Origin: Protopterus annectens
Taxonomy: Eukaryota; Chordata; Ceratodontiformes; Protopteridae
Assembly (NCBI RefSeq): GCF_019279795.1
Contig: NC_056727.1
Coordinates: 1,214,118,577 to 1,214,182,576 of the forward strand
Reading direction: 5' to 3'
Length of the DNA: 64,000 bases
Positions 1 through 10,636 of the stretch are shown one piece after another (the first letter of the stretch is position 1; every line of letters starts with the position of its first letter). Both the position numbers and the translations under genes were made by a program. The notes under the pieces are model-generated. The model was given only the letters and a program-made list of their open reading frames with translations, was not told the DNA's origin and did not search any database.

Positions 1-356
1 TTACCAACGATGGTAATGCAGTATTACCACAAGGTAAGAAAAGAGGGTAATAAAAGGGAAAAGACTAAAGGGAGAGAGTCTAAAGTGTGCGATAGGGTAG
101 GAAAACATTAGAATAAACTCGAGAAAATTTTAGAGTAATAACAATATATAAACTGTCAAAAAATATACACTTAGCTGAGAGAGTGGCTTGACACGGCTGT
201 TCAGCAATGTGGCAAATGAGATCTGAGGTAACAGGGAGTACAGCATTCTGGGTAGGACCTTGGCTCGAGAATCTTTGGCTGAAGCGAGCTTGATATTGGC
301 CGGCTCGGAACCGATAACCTATCAGTAAGGAATGAACGAAGATTAACAACATCAGA
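1..356 (-). mobile_element. DIRS-0: right terminal region of a DIRS retrotransposon
   Basis: This is the right inverted terminal repeat and leader of a DIRS copy whose body lies outside the window. The stretch from about 170 to 356 matches the right end of DIRS-4 near 44740-44922: both carry an AAATGAGATCTGAGGT-like block, a CTCGAG block, a GGCTC.GAACC block and an AATGAAC...CAT end. At 357 the sequence switches abruptly to recombinase sequence of another DIRS copy, so this element sits inside that copy. Family assignment rests on terminal similarity alone. Confidence 0.65.
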
Positions 357-780
357 TGGTACCTTTCAAGAAGTCTTAGAGGGTTTCAGAGATACAACAG
401 TGTTCTGCTCCCCACCTATATAAAAATGTGAAATAGTTGCCAGCTGAACTTTAATTGTGCAGTAGCTAGCTACGGTATGAAAACAAGTCTACAGGAAAGT
501 CTAGAAATGACAGTAAGTGAGAAGAAAAGGTGTCATGATCTTTCTCTGTAGCTCATAAAGAAAATCTCTTCCACTTGCATCTGTAAACTTTCCTGTTGGA
601 AGACTTTTTGGATGAGGATAAAATGTGAATCACACTGAAGAAAGCCTGGAATTTCTGGCCATCATGGGAAGTGGAGAAACCAAGCAGACACCGGGATTTG
701 ATGTCTAGTTGAGGTATGCCAGATGGGTGAGAGATCAGATCTGGAAGAGGACCCAGCACAGAGGACTGGAACCATCAGAT
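357..780 (-). pseudogene. DIRS-7 tyrosine recombinase fragment
   Basis: The sequence just right of 356 (GGTACCTTTCAAGAA) matches the DIRS-4 recombinase near 39890. Further upstream in the gene, 553-759 encodes SSSKKSSNRKVYRCKWKRFS, which aligns with the recombinase N-terminus of DIRS-4 (SSHKAFTRKLYGSKWK) and DIRS-1. This core-binding region would contact the element termini. The catalytic half is absent here, cut off by DIRS-0. Confidence 0.6.
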
Positions 781-1149
781 GACACCACAGGAAGGTGAAA
801 CATATTTGCCGAGGCCAAACCAGGGTAACAAGAGTCTACTTCACCTTAACCAAATTTCTTCAATAAGCAGCCTGGTGTATCAGTGGAGTTGGGAGGGTAA
901 GAGTACAGGAGACCTAAGGGAAAAGTGTGGACCAAAGAATTCCTTGGGGACTACCCTACTTGGAGAATTAGGGCAAACTACCTGCTGCATTTGGTGTTGG
1001 AGGGAATACAAACAGGTCGTGACAAAGCTATTCCTAGCTGCTGAAGATCATGGTATCCACTGTCTGACTGACGGGCTACTCACTAGGCAGAAGAATCAAT
1101 CTGCTCAACTTGTATGCTAATACACTAATTTCTCAAGTATATGAATTGC

Positions 1150-2420
1150 AATTAGAAAAACTGGGAAGACATTGCCCACTGCAGGACTCTCATAGTCTCT
1201 CGACATAAAGGGTAATAGTGAGATCTTCCTGATTGTTGACGTACTAGACCACCAACATGCTGTCTGTCTGGATAGTAATCATACCTGTGGAAAAATTCCT
1301 GGAAGGAATGCAATGTTAGGAGGACTGCCCTCATCTCTAGCACACTGATGTGAAGATTTGCCTCTGTCAGAGACTATGTGCCCTGAAAAGTCATCCCTTC
1401 AAAATGCCCCCTCACACCCCACCACAGAAGGGATGCATCTATAGTCACTGTGGCTCCTAAGGAGAGGAATGAAAGGATGGCCAACAGAAAGCGGAGGAGA
1501 ATTTAACCACCAATGAACCTGCAGTTTCCAAATCCTAGTGTTTGACAGGACACTGCATTGAATGATGAAGAATGGACCACTGGGCAGAGAGGGTCCATTG
1601 TAATACCCTCATTTGGGAGCCAGTGCGAGGGACAAGAATAATGGGTGATGGCACAGAGCCCAGGGGACAAAGGATAGAGCTTGCTGGTGGACTTCGATGA
1701 GACAGGTCCTGTGAAGTTTGTTGCCGCAGAATGGCTAACCTTGACACCGGAAGTCTGGCCATCTGTGAGGTGTGTCCAGGTGGCATCCAATGAATTGTAC
1801 AGTTTAGACTGCTGTTAGCCTGGACTTCTCTGGGTTGATCATGCTTTTTAGGTCTAACCACAACAGCAGCAAGGAGCCCCTGGCTTTAATTAACAGATCC
1901 CTTGTGGCAGCAGTCATGAGTCAGTCATCCAAGTAAGAAAATACCTGCAACCCCTGCTGCCTGAGATGTGCTGCTACCACTGCCATGCACTTACTGGTGC
2001 ATGCTAATGCCAGTGCCTGATGCACTGGAAGTGCCATCCCTGCATTGGACAACATGTGAAAAGACACATTTCTAATGAACTGAATTGTTGCCAAATGAAA
2101 ATCAAACATTTTGCAAGATTCCGCTATGATACCTGAAACAGATCTGGAGAGTCCCGTGGTTAAATCCTTCTGAAAAATGATTAAATTGGTATAGTAATTT
2201 AGAAAATACAAGGCAAAGCTTATGCATAAATACACTTTCCAAAAATTTCCAGGGCCCAGTACTCCCTATTCTGGGTGGGAGTGGACAGAACAACTCTCCC
2301 CAGAGAGTTCCTTCTTAGTGGCTACCAGCACCACCTTGCTCCAGTGTGGCCTATCAATTTGTCCACAGGGGGACCACCCAGGAAGTAGATATGCCAGCTC
2401 CAAAGGTTTCAAGAAACATC
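1150..2420 (-). pseudogene. DIRS-7 reverse transcriptase and RNase H remnant
   Basis: Reading the minus strand, 1921-2235 holds a reverse transcriptase palm piece, TSKCMAVVAAHLRQQGLQVF followed by SYLDD, the latter matching the catalytic YLDD box. Downstream, 1152-1343 has LEMRAVLLTLHSFQEF and PLCRETMRVLQWAMS, which match the RNase H and post-RNase H parts of DIRS-4 (LEMRAVLLALQYFQD; PLCREALRAWQW). Frames change several times between these blocks. It is a clear relic, not a working gene. Confidence 0.65.
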
Positions 2421-2439
2421 AACTCCAGAGGGGCATCAA

Positions 2440-3840
2440 TGAACCAGCCCCCCTCTACTTAAGTAATTCAAGGATGCTTCAAAAGGTAACGTCTTCTGGG
2501 GGAATCTTAGGAACCCTTCTCCCTCACTGAGGTCAGTGTTATCAGTGAGAAACTCCTGTAGGGAATCCAAATTTCTCCCATGGCATGAATGCATTCTGTG
2601 TTCTTCCAAAGAGGGATGAACCAGACAAGAACTAGAAGACAAAGGGGAGCTCTTCTACATTCTCAGTCTATGTTAGTTGGAGCAGGCTGCCCCGAAGGGA
2701 TAGGATATAATATTATACAAACTCCAGAAGCCAGAGCGGGTCAGGATGGATGCAAACAAGGGCTGGTCACCTCTTCTCTCAACAGAAAGACAGCCTTCGC
2801 AAATGTTTCAAAAGCTGAAGACTGTCCCGAAAGTGTTCTCTTGGGATCCAAGGACCCAGATAACAGACCCTCACAAGACATGGCTTGCCTCAGATCCAAA
2901 GCAGACACTGGAGCAGAGATACCAAGAGCTAAGTTGCCAAGGGGAAGGGATAGATTTGTCAATCTTGGAGTCTACCACAACACCAGGACCCCTGAGATCT
3001 GATGAAATTGGAGTCAAAATTGGTGAGGGACTCTGTCAAATTAGAAGACATCCTGGCTACTGGCTCTAAAAGAGGGGACCTCACAGGAAATGCTCAATTT
3101 TAGGACCGCGCAATCCAAACATCAGACTGGGGAAGGAGAAACCAATTGGGCAATGGAAGAGCCTGGTCCTCCAGAGTGGGAAGGACCCTATGTGGATCTA
3201 AATCCTTAAGAATTTCCATATCTGCCTCAAAAGACTTCTCGATGACCACACTGACCTGCAATAAGAAGCCAACAAAGGCAGCTTGGAAGACCTATGGAAG
3301 GGTCTTTCTGAATGCAGGGTAGCAGATCAGAGCTGTGAAACAGTCGGCTCTAGGGAGAAGCACAGATCCAAAATAAAAACTGGAGGCATCTGACAACAGA
3401 TCCAGTTTGATTCCAACCCAGACAGAACAGAAAAGACAATTAAGGATCCGAAGATCTGTCAACTTTTGGAGTAGGTTCAGGAATCCAGCAGATGATGGTA
3501 TCCTTTACCTTTAGTCCTTGGGACATCTTTTTCTCTCAACTTGTTCTCTTTCTCCTTCTCCTCTTGTGTGTCCTTTTCTTTAGATTTCTCTCTTTCAGAT
3601 AAGTCATTGGATCCCTCCTAAGGCTTTCTGGCAAGAGGAAGCCAACTCTCCTATGAGGGCAGGGAGAAACCTTTTAGTAACAACTTATAACTGTGATCTG
3701 AAAGGGCCCACGGCCCAAAAGACAAGCAGATATTGCACTCCTCCTCCAAGAGAGAACCATCCAAACAGCAGATATATTTGGTGTGATGAACTTGAGGAGG
3801 AATGTTGTGCCCATAAACAGCCGCTTGCCTTGTCAACTAT
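2440..3840 (-). pseudogene. DIRS-7 Gag remnant
   Basis: The best block is 3651-3836, with CCLDGSLLEEECNICLSF followed by a KLLLKGFSLPS end. This matches the second half of the Cys/His module seen at the start of Gag in DIRS-3 (YCLGVAHLEGECNMC, NKLLLKGLL). The piece at 2436-2642 has an acidic NTDLSEGEGFLRFP stretch like the acidic TDLEESEG stretch in DIRS-4 Gag. The reading frame is broken many times. Confidence 0.5.
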
Positions 3841-3941
3841 GCCAGGATACCAGATAAGGCACACTAGAAGGAAAACTGTACAACCACAAAAAGAAAAAAA
3901 AATATATTACAGAAACACTAAAACTAGGATAGCTAAGTATG

Positions 3942-3979
<38 letters not shown>

Positions 3980-4310
3980 TAGGGTGAAGAAAACCAAAAA
4001 AGGGCTGGAAATCTCAGCAGCTAATGCAAGAATGATCTATTCTACACTTTACCCAAAAGGGCAAAGACATCAGCATGCAACAACCATAGAAGAGGAAAAA
4101 ATAGACATATGGACAAAAAAGTGTTGAAACTCCAATGACAGCAATGAGCCTCAAGATCGTGTCTGAGTTCTTCAGGCAGCAAATGAAATCTGAGGAACTG
4201 TTAGGGCAGGGGTTATGGGAAGGAGGAGGGGCAAGAGCCTTGGATTCAAAGTCTGAAAGTTGATGGCATTGTATCCAGTTAGATCCAGCATAACCCATGA
4301 GTTGAGGTGG

Positions 4311-5100
4311 ATGGAAAAGACAAAACTGGATCCCTACTTTATATCCCAGCTGTAACTATATACAAGAGTAGAGTGAATGGATGGTGGGTGTGTGACTACT
4401 GGAGCAGTGAGAAACTCGAACATTTACTGTTATGTGAAAGCACAACTGTACTATGTCTGTCATTCCCACTGTTGCTGTAGCATTTAGGCTACATGGATTG
4501 ACTACCAAAGCCTGTCCAACCTGGAAGGAAGGATATGGAGCCAGAAGCCATAGGAGAATGATCCTAACAAAGATAGCCCTGAACCTTAAAAAGGAATCCA
4601 GTTTGTAATGCTTTGCAAAAGTATTACGAATGACCTTCTTCCGGTATGCCATCAAAGACTAGACTGTAGTAGAATGTGCCTTGATACTGCCTGGAATGGA
4701 TCTACCATGGTGGGACTAACAAAAAGCAATAGCCAAGAATAACCACCTGGAAATTGTCTGTATAGAGACAGGATGTCCCTTTTTTGTCCCTTGATAAGAA
4801 ATAAATAGATGATCAGCTTTTCTAAAGCACTTATTTCTGTCAAAATAGTACCTGAGCTGTGTATGCATGTCCAGAATATGCAGAATCTTCTCTCCCTGGT
4901 TTTAACGTTCAGGGGAGAAAACTGGGAGACTGATGCATTGATTCAAAGTAAACTTTGAAACCCCTTTCAACATAAAAGAGGAGTCTATTCTAAATGTGAC
5001 CCTCTCTCTGTGAAATATGAGGTAAGGTTCACACAACATGAGATCTTGTAACTGATACTTTTCTTGCAGATATCAGAGAAATGGTGCGTACAGTTTACCA
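4311..5100 (-). pseudogene. DIRS-9: tyrosine recombinase C-terminal fragment
   Basis: The minus-strand peptide at 4652-4843 (EISALEKLIIYLFLIKGQKR, then QFPGGYSWLL) aligns with the recombinase segment FRKSDQLFISF...KWLSDC of other DIRS copies. The next frame, 4356-4655, carries NTFAKHYKLDSFLRFRAIF, which matches the catalytic-tyrosine region FTKHYHLPFFSKSRAGF of DIRS-2. The block at about 4850-4925 matches the VHRQLRFYLDRTK segment only weakly. Only the recombinase survives; the rest of the element is not recognisable to the right. Confidence 0.55.
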
Positions 5101-5635
5101 AATTAAGAACCTTAAATCATGTACAGCTGGCCTAATCTCACCAGTTGCTTCTGGCATTGTTTAGAGATGGGCATGAACACCAGATTCAAGAGCTCCTAAA
5201 CATGTTGTTTCTGCCTCTGATAAGGTTTCCAAATAAAGAGAGAGTTTATCTGCCACTGTTAGAAATGGCCTGGGCAAAGTGACCATCTCCTGAGTGAATT
5301 GATGGTTTGCTGGAATCTTTAAAGCCACCCAAAAAATCATTCTGTATGCCCTGATCAAACTCTCTCAACCCACAGGCTTCATTTCAACAAATTCTGTAGC
5401 TACCACCTTTTTAACTTATACATACCTCTTTGTCAAAACCACCTCCCCAACAGCAATGCAGAGAAAGCCTCTTACCTTGAGAGTTTCTTTCACCAGTGTT
5501 GCCAATCAAGAGGCTTCCAGATTACAGCAATGACAAGCACCTAGTACCCTTCAGCAACTGCTGCTTATTACCTTTACAGTGACTGTGGTCTTGAAGTGTG
5601 TCCACTTAGGTTCCGCAACCCTAACACTGTCTGGT
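5101..5635. other. Unassigned stretch
   Basis: A 65-codon minus-strand open frame (5161-5358) is present but I do not recognise it, and it has no clear partner frame on either side. It may be an unrecognised part of DIRS-9. Nothing else is evident. Confidence 0.3.
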
Positions 5636-5639
5636 ACAT

Positions 5640-6185
5640 ATAAGCTATTCAGAGGTGGCTGCGGAATTAATCATGCATAGAAACATATGCAAGGCATCCT
5701 CAGGACACCATCACTTTATGTTTTGGTTTATAGGGATTGCCCAGCCTACACCCCAGCCATTTAATCCAACTCATCACAATGTGGTAATCAGCTGACAGCT
5801 CAGCACCCCCTTGGCTTGAATATTTAGAACCTACAGCCTCAAGTCTGATAACACTGCTACAAAGTCAATCAGTGTCCTTTAACCAAAAGATACTCTGGTA
5901 CCAAGTACACTTATAAGTAGCCTTGTGTTTGAACATGGTCTCCATTACAGACAACTCATAACTAGCACAGAAATCTAGCAACAATTCACCACTCAAGTTA
6001 AGATCAGACAAGTCATTCTGCATATCCATGCTCACCCACACGCCATAATCATTACCTATAAAAGCACTCAAGTTTCCCAGAAGATCTACAGACTCAGTAA
6101 ATGCAACCCTAACCAGCACCAGAACTACATGCCTCTAAGAAGGACAAATACTTCAAACAGCTGTTAAATATGTATGCATAAACAA
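5640..6185 (-). pseudogene. RTE-type LINE endonuclease fragment
   Basis: The minus-strand frame at 5865-6119 has NLSAFIGNDYGVW, then SDLNLSGELLLDFCASYELS and TMFKHKATYKCTWYQSIF. This is the pattern of an RTE-clade APE-like endonuclease (DFNAHVGND...; DLNPSGVLLLDFCASH; NTMFKHK...CTWYQD). Continuing to about 5740 in shifted frames, DFVAVLSDLRL and an ADYHIVMSWIKW-like stretch match the domain's C-terminal ..DFVVVSSDLR...STDHHLV... part, which would hold the catalytic histidine. The reverse transcriptase is absent, so this is a short relic with several frameshifts. Confidence 0.75.
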
Positions 6186-7610
6186 ACTGAAATTTCCTTT
6201 CTGCAACTCACTATTGACTGTGGCAGTCATTTTATCCAAGGGAACATAGCCCACCTATACAGGCAAATAAGGTTACTTTTTTTTAATCAAAATGAGGGAG
6301 AACAGAAATGTGGAGCAAGTTGGAGTACCTGCTGTTGTGTTACACAGTAAATGAAATGTAGACGTTGGACTGGTATGCAGACTTAGAGAATCCAAGCCTA
6401 CAACCAGACATATTTTAAATCATATTCTTTAAGAAAATTTTCCGAAGAATTGCTTTTGATAACTTGCTTTTTCCATGTTGCTGTGTACTTCTGGGCATAT
6501 TTGAGTTTGTCTTTTTAAGACACCTTACTGCATTGTTTGAGTCCCCTCCTAGAATTGTAAACTTGTTACGAAGAGGCAAGTGTGCATCTCTGTGATCCTA
6601 ACCTATTTTGTCTGGAGCTTTTTGCTCTCATGGGGTTACCCTTGGCAGATTAGTTTATTAAGTTTGAGATAAAAGAATGGTCCATTCTAAAAATCTGGCC
6701 ACTATGTTGGTGTATTTAAAGAATAAGAGAACTTTGCTTGGAAAAGGAGCACTGGGACCCATCCCTAGTTTCAGATCTGAATTAGTGTTCACTAGAAAAA
6801 GGAGAGAAGCAGTAGGAAACACTGCATCTAGGAACCCTGTCAACGATCTGGTGTTACATTAAGTTGATGAGGAAATTTTAATCTTTTTCAAGAACTTATT
6901 TTGTAATAAGTTATTCAGTTAACATCCACTTTCAGTACTTTTGCAATGGCAATTTAAACAACTACAACTAACTGGATGAGATGTTTTGACATTGAAGACA
7001 GTACGGAACTGAACATATATTTCTGAACCCACAAATAACAAATGCAGCATGCAGATCTTACTGAAAAAAAAACTGGGAGAAACAATACACAAGTAGAACT
7101 GATATCCCAACTTATGCCATGACCCAGTGTTAGTAGCCTGGGTGCAAGTGGGTCAGCTGGTGGCAAAACTGAGTAACTGAAATCCAGCTCTCCAATCTCA
7201 GAAGCAAGATCAGGGCATGGCTACTGCAGGCCTGCCATCTGCCAGTGACACAGGCTTGTTTAATGTACCTACAAGAAAGGGAAAAGGAGCCATCTTTAAG
7301 CAATCTAATTCCATACATAGTGCAATCTGCACAAAATATAACATTCCATTAAGTATGGGGCTTGAGACGGAATACAATGACTTGAAAAACAGCCCCTTGC
7401 AGTACAGTGCAAATCACAGACCTAACCAATGACGAAGCACTAAAAGGTAGTTTTCCCCTAAAGATTAGAGGCTAATTTAGAGAAAGGTAATACTATGGAT
7501 AACAGGGTAAGTAGGGGAAGAGGTTAAGAAATGCTCTCATGGCCAAAAATTAATAAGGATAGTGCCAAACAAGAATATGATAATAAGAAAAAGAACAGTT
7601 GTGGTTTTGG
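6186..7610. other. Unassigned stretch, no recognised gene
   Basis: Short open frames on both strands (for example 6677-6862 plus and 6919-7166 minus) have no recognisable family signature and no flanking frame that would extend them. The region is probably old, diverged repeat or unique intergenic DNA. I see no RNA gene. Confidence 0.4.
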
Positions 7611-7745
7611 CATAATAGTTGATATGTTTACCTTCTAAACACAGTGCAGGGTTTAATTCTCACATGAGGTAATTGTCTACAACTGGCTACACGTAAAACG
7701 ACTAGAAGAGCAGTTAGCCTAGTACTAATCTATGAACCTAAGAGG
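7610..7745 (+). mobile_element. tRNA-derived SINE sharing its 3' tail with the local LINE family
   Basis: A pol III A-box-like block (TTGGCATAATAGTTGAT, from about 7617) is followed about 35 bp on by a B-box-like block (GGGTTTAATTCTC, near 7650). The 3' end reads GCAGTTAGCCTAGTA, then CTATGAACCTA. That tail matches the ends of LINE-A (16245-16274, CCATTAGCCTAGTACACACC and CTATGAACCTA) and LINE-B (18813-18842). A shared tail is how SINEs borrow the reverse transcriptase of a partner LINE, so this copy was probably mobilised by the CR1/L2-group LINE seen elsewhere in the window. No target duplication was identified. Confidence 0.6.
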
Positions 7746-8690
7746 AATAAATGGAGACTCTGGGAATCATTTGTGTGTCACTAGCAGGAAAGATGGTTCT
7801 CACTGAATTTATGCCTAAAGCCATGTCTAATCTTAAAAGGTACAATTTAAAAGTAATATCTTCAAACAAGCTAAACAATACAAGTCCACTGTGGGTTTAT
7901 GATATAAAATATTACAGGTCTTAAAATGCAATAGATGACTTAACAGCTAAAATCATATACAAAACAAGATGCCTGGATGCTGTGTTTTTTTAAAAGCTGC
8001 CAGAGGTACATACTTGTTTGGGCTGAAGTCCATTTAATATAGATACAGTCAGAGATGGGCATCTCTGAACAGAATGCCCTTTGGCATCTGATGGGCAGAT
8101 TAAATAGATCCACAAATAAAATGGACTACCTATGGAAAATGCCACTATTTTATAAATATTGCATTCTGGTAAACTGGCATAAAACACAATGATAAGATAA
8201 TCTTGTATTAGTGTTGACCCAGGTTCAACTACTGGTCTGCCACAGTTGGGAGAGGGTACAAGCACTTAAGGGAAATCTCACCCTTTTTTAAGTGGAAAGG
8301 ACACTGAAATCACCAATGAAACAGCAGCTCCTAGGGAAACCTGGAGGAGCTGCAGGAAGGATAATAAAAGGGAAACAGTTTTATCTTGTCACATACCAGC
8401 AGCACATGGGTGTGTACTCCTGGGAATGGAGCACCCTATCCAAACAATCCAGAGGTGGAGTAAGTGGGTAGGGCATAACAACTGACATACTGAATATTGT
8501 AAAAGTGATAAAAAAAATGGAGATTGGATCTTCAGAAAAAGGAAGGAGAAAATGACAAAAATAAATGGAATTTGTGGGAACAATACACGGAGAATAAGGA
8601 GGAGTAGTGACATTTAAGGGGAAGGCAGGACTTGAGCGATTTATGTAAGGTTGGAGTCAATAATAATTTTTAAAGAAAACATGTATGAAA
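7746..8690. other. Unassigned stretch, possible L1-Tx1-like 3' relic
   Basis: The part from about 8500 to 8640 (AAATGG, GTGGGAACAATACACGGAGAATAAGG-like) is reminiscent of the 3' coding end of the L1-Tx1-like LINE at 13205-13340 (GTAGGAACAATACATACACG). The similarity is short. The remainder has no recognised signature. Confidence 0.3.
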
Positions 8691-8990
8691 ATAATAAAAC
8701 ATGTTTAGAACCTCACAGCAAGAGATTCTCTGGTTCAATTCTCAGCTGCGTTGCCTTCTGTGAGGAGTTGCATAGGTTTTCTCCGGGTGCTTTGGTTTAC
8801 TTCCACATTTCTAAAGATACACAGTTAGGTGGACTGGACTCTCTAAATTAGCCATATGTATGAATGTGCATTCCATTGTATGGTATGAAAGAACAACTGC
8901 AGCAGGGAAAGCCTTCAGGCAGTGTGAACTTCAGCTCTAGATGACTGTCACTGTTGAAGTGACACCCCGCCCCCATGAGCAAAAATGGAA
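8690..8990 (+). mobile_element. SINE-like dispersed repeat (repeat X), plus copy
   Basis: A B-box-like GGTTCAATTCTC (about 8731) is followed by a core containing TTTTCTCCGGGTGCTTTGGT and AGGTGGACTGGACTCTCTAA, and a 3' part with GACTGTCACTGTTGAAGTGA and GAGCAAAAATGG. The same core and 3' part occur in reverse orientation at 45087-44923 and 38702-38648, where DIRS-4 splits the copy. The core resembles a repeat widely dispersed in fishes and other vertebrates, but I cannot name the family with certainty. Confidence 0.55.
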
Positions 8991-9300
8991 AAAGGGATTG
9001 TGGATGGATATGGATAGATGGGTTTATAACAGTTTGTTTTCCTTTCTGTTAATGTATTTATATCCACGTTACTGTGCAAAGTTAATAAAAATGTTAGGAA
9101 AAAAACTGCCAGAGAAATACAAACCTTTAACACATCACAGAAGACCAATCTTATTAATGCCTACAAAGACTTAACAGATGCAAAAAGAAATATTAATATG
9201 AAAAGAAATATTGGACTGTGATCTCTAACATGTTACTAAAAGCAGATGTGAATAGAATTAGTAACTAAATTATTTAAAATAGTCCGTGAAAACAGTGCAA
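8991..9300. other. Unassigned stretch with LINE-like 3' tail
   Basis: 9020-9100 (ACAGTTTGTTTTCCTTTCTG ... AATAAAAATG) resembles another tail at 21115-21180 (GCTTTGTTTTCCTTTCAG ... AATAAAGGCG). Both could be 3' untranslated ends of an L1-like element. A short plus frame (8941-9174) covers it but is not recognised. Confidence 0.25.
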
Positions 9301-9314
9301 TCAAACTTTTTTTT

Positions 9315-9320
9315 TCATCT

Positions 9321-9360
<40 letters not shown>

Positions 9361-9361
9361 T
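9315..9361. repeat. (TTTA)n microsatellite
   Basis: About ten ATTT units run from 9320 to 9360. Read on the minus strand they form a TAAA-type tail directly following an apparent repeat at about 9361-9640 (contains GGTTAACGAACATT, GCTGGGTTCGTGGCTG). This arrangement suggests the 3' tail of a minus-strand SINE or LINE, but the family is not recognised. A 12-base G run lies at about 9606. Confidence 0.6.
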
Positions 9362-9935
9362 GTTCGTTAACCGGGCAAGTATACTGGATCAAGGGCACTT
9401 TTCAGCCACGAACCCAGCCAAGGTGGCAAAAACACGTTAGAAACTGCAAAAATTAAATTACAACAAAATTATTTTCAGTATACCTCTCACCTGTCTACAT
9501 TTTAAACACTTTCATATTATAAGGTCCAAACATACTGGAAAAGTTTCCGGTTCTACACAGGCGATCCTGGTTTGATGAAGAAGTTTGTTGCCGCAGGACT
9601 GGTTGGGGGGGGGGGGGCAAACATCACATAGCTATGCTTCCTGGGGACAGGGTACAAGTGGATAAATCAAGGTGAATGAGAGGTAAGTGGAAAGACACTT
9701 TTACATCTACCTCAGCATCATGCATGTCAAATGCTTGGGAGAAAGCGGACTGGAAGAACATTACAAGTCTCCTATTCCACCTCATTGTACGATGGCCTCA
9801 AAACCCACCATCCTGCTCTCAACTTTAATTGGAAACAAATATGCAGCACTAGTTATGGGTGGCTCTCTAGAATTTGATGTCAAAAAGGGAAAGGGTAGCT
9901 TTTTCTTAGGTTAAACTAATTTTTCCATCAAGAAT
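9362..9935. other. Unassigned repeat-like stretch
   Basis: Apart from the possible minus-strand repeat next to the (TTTA)n tract, no coding or RNA signature is visible. The 75-codon plus frame at 9687-9914 is not recognised. Confidence 0.3.
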
Positions 9936-9939
9936 TAAA

Positions 9940-10636
9940 GTGAATGTAATTAAAATGGAGTTTAAAAATAGGGTGGAAAAAAGGGAGATATGGTTAAGAA
10001 GTAACAAGAATTATTTAGTGGGACTCACAAATGTTAAAGCATTGCAAAATAGGGGGAATCTCTGAGAACAAGAGGAGGAGCAACTGCAGAATGCTAAACA
10101 GAAAATAAGGGATTACATCTATAACGTATGAGTTTAGAAAGACTGCTGTTAAGCAACTATTTTTGATAATAATTCTAGGACAAAAACTTTTAGCACAATG
10201 ACTCAGGCAATACAAATTATAAAGAGTTGTTAAGCTTAGGGAGCCTGTAACAAGAAATATAACAGATCCTGTAGAAGTATTAGAAATATTTCAATTCTAC
10301 AAAAGTCTGTATAAAACAAAGAAATATGAAAATCAGGAAAAAATGGAAATGTTTATGGAAGAATTAAATATGCCAGAGGCAGATGGGGCTCAATTACTAG
10401 CAGTTAGGATAGGAGGAGATGAGATAAAAATGGAGTTGTATAACTAATCTACAGGAAAGTCCCCAGGAACAGATGGTATTTCTGCAGAAAAATGGAAAAG
10501 GGAAAACTGATAAAGATCTGGAATATTTTGTTTAACAGTATTTTAAGAGGAGAAGTACCAAAATCCTGGAAGAAAGTGGTGGTGGTAGCTGTAATAACTA
10601 AAGAGAGTAAAGATCCATCAGATCCAGCTTCATATA
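9940..10636 (+). pseudogene. L1-Tx1-like LINE, 5' piece (endonuclease-RT linker and early RT)
   Basis: Plus-strand frames give EVLEIFQFYKSLYKTKKYEN, then TGKSPGTDGISAEKW, then a KKVVVVAVITKESKDPSDPA stretch ending in SY at 10635. These match the region in L1/Tx1-clade LINEs that leads into RT motif 1 (gKSPGpDGi...; ...L.pK.gKDp..ysyRPISlLN). The Tc1 element at 10637 interrupts exactly within this motif. The downstream piece resumes at 12266 with RPISILNYDYKVFM. Stops are present, for example within 10440-10500. Confidence 0.75.

Larger units (their letters stand above)
357..4310 (-). mobile_element. DIRS-7: degraded DIRS retrotransposon
   Basis: The order on the minus strand is right terminal repeat (about 4150-4310), Gag remnant (about 2440-3840), reverse transcriptase (about 1800-2420), RNase H (about 1150-1560) and recombinase (357-780), the usual DIRS order. 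The right end resembles the terminal repeat of DIRS-3 and DIRS-6 (GGATCCAAGACCCATTTGTG-like, much changed). Stops and frameshifts are dense, so no product is expected. The left end is missing because DIRS-0 interrupts the recombinase at about 356. A T-tract (3945-3974) lies in the leader. Confidence 0.65.

Noticed and set aside
2589-3069. Two overlapping plus-strand frames of over 100 codons
   Set aside because: They lie opposite the degraded DIRS-7 Gag and have no family signature, so they are treated as antisense shadows.
3945-3974. Long T and A tracts (also 22729, 37448, 59474, 59949) as retrogene poly-A tails
   Set aside because: No spliced gene sequence precedes them; they lie in DIRS leaders or at element junctions.
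8220-8260. B-box-like GGTTCAACTAC as another SINE
   Set aside because: No A box at the right spacing and no shared tail nearby.
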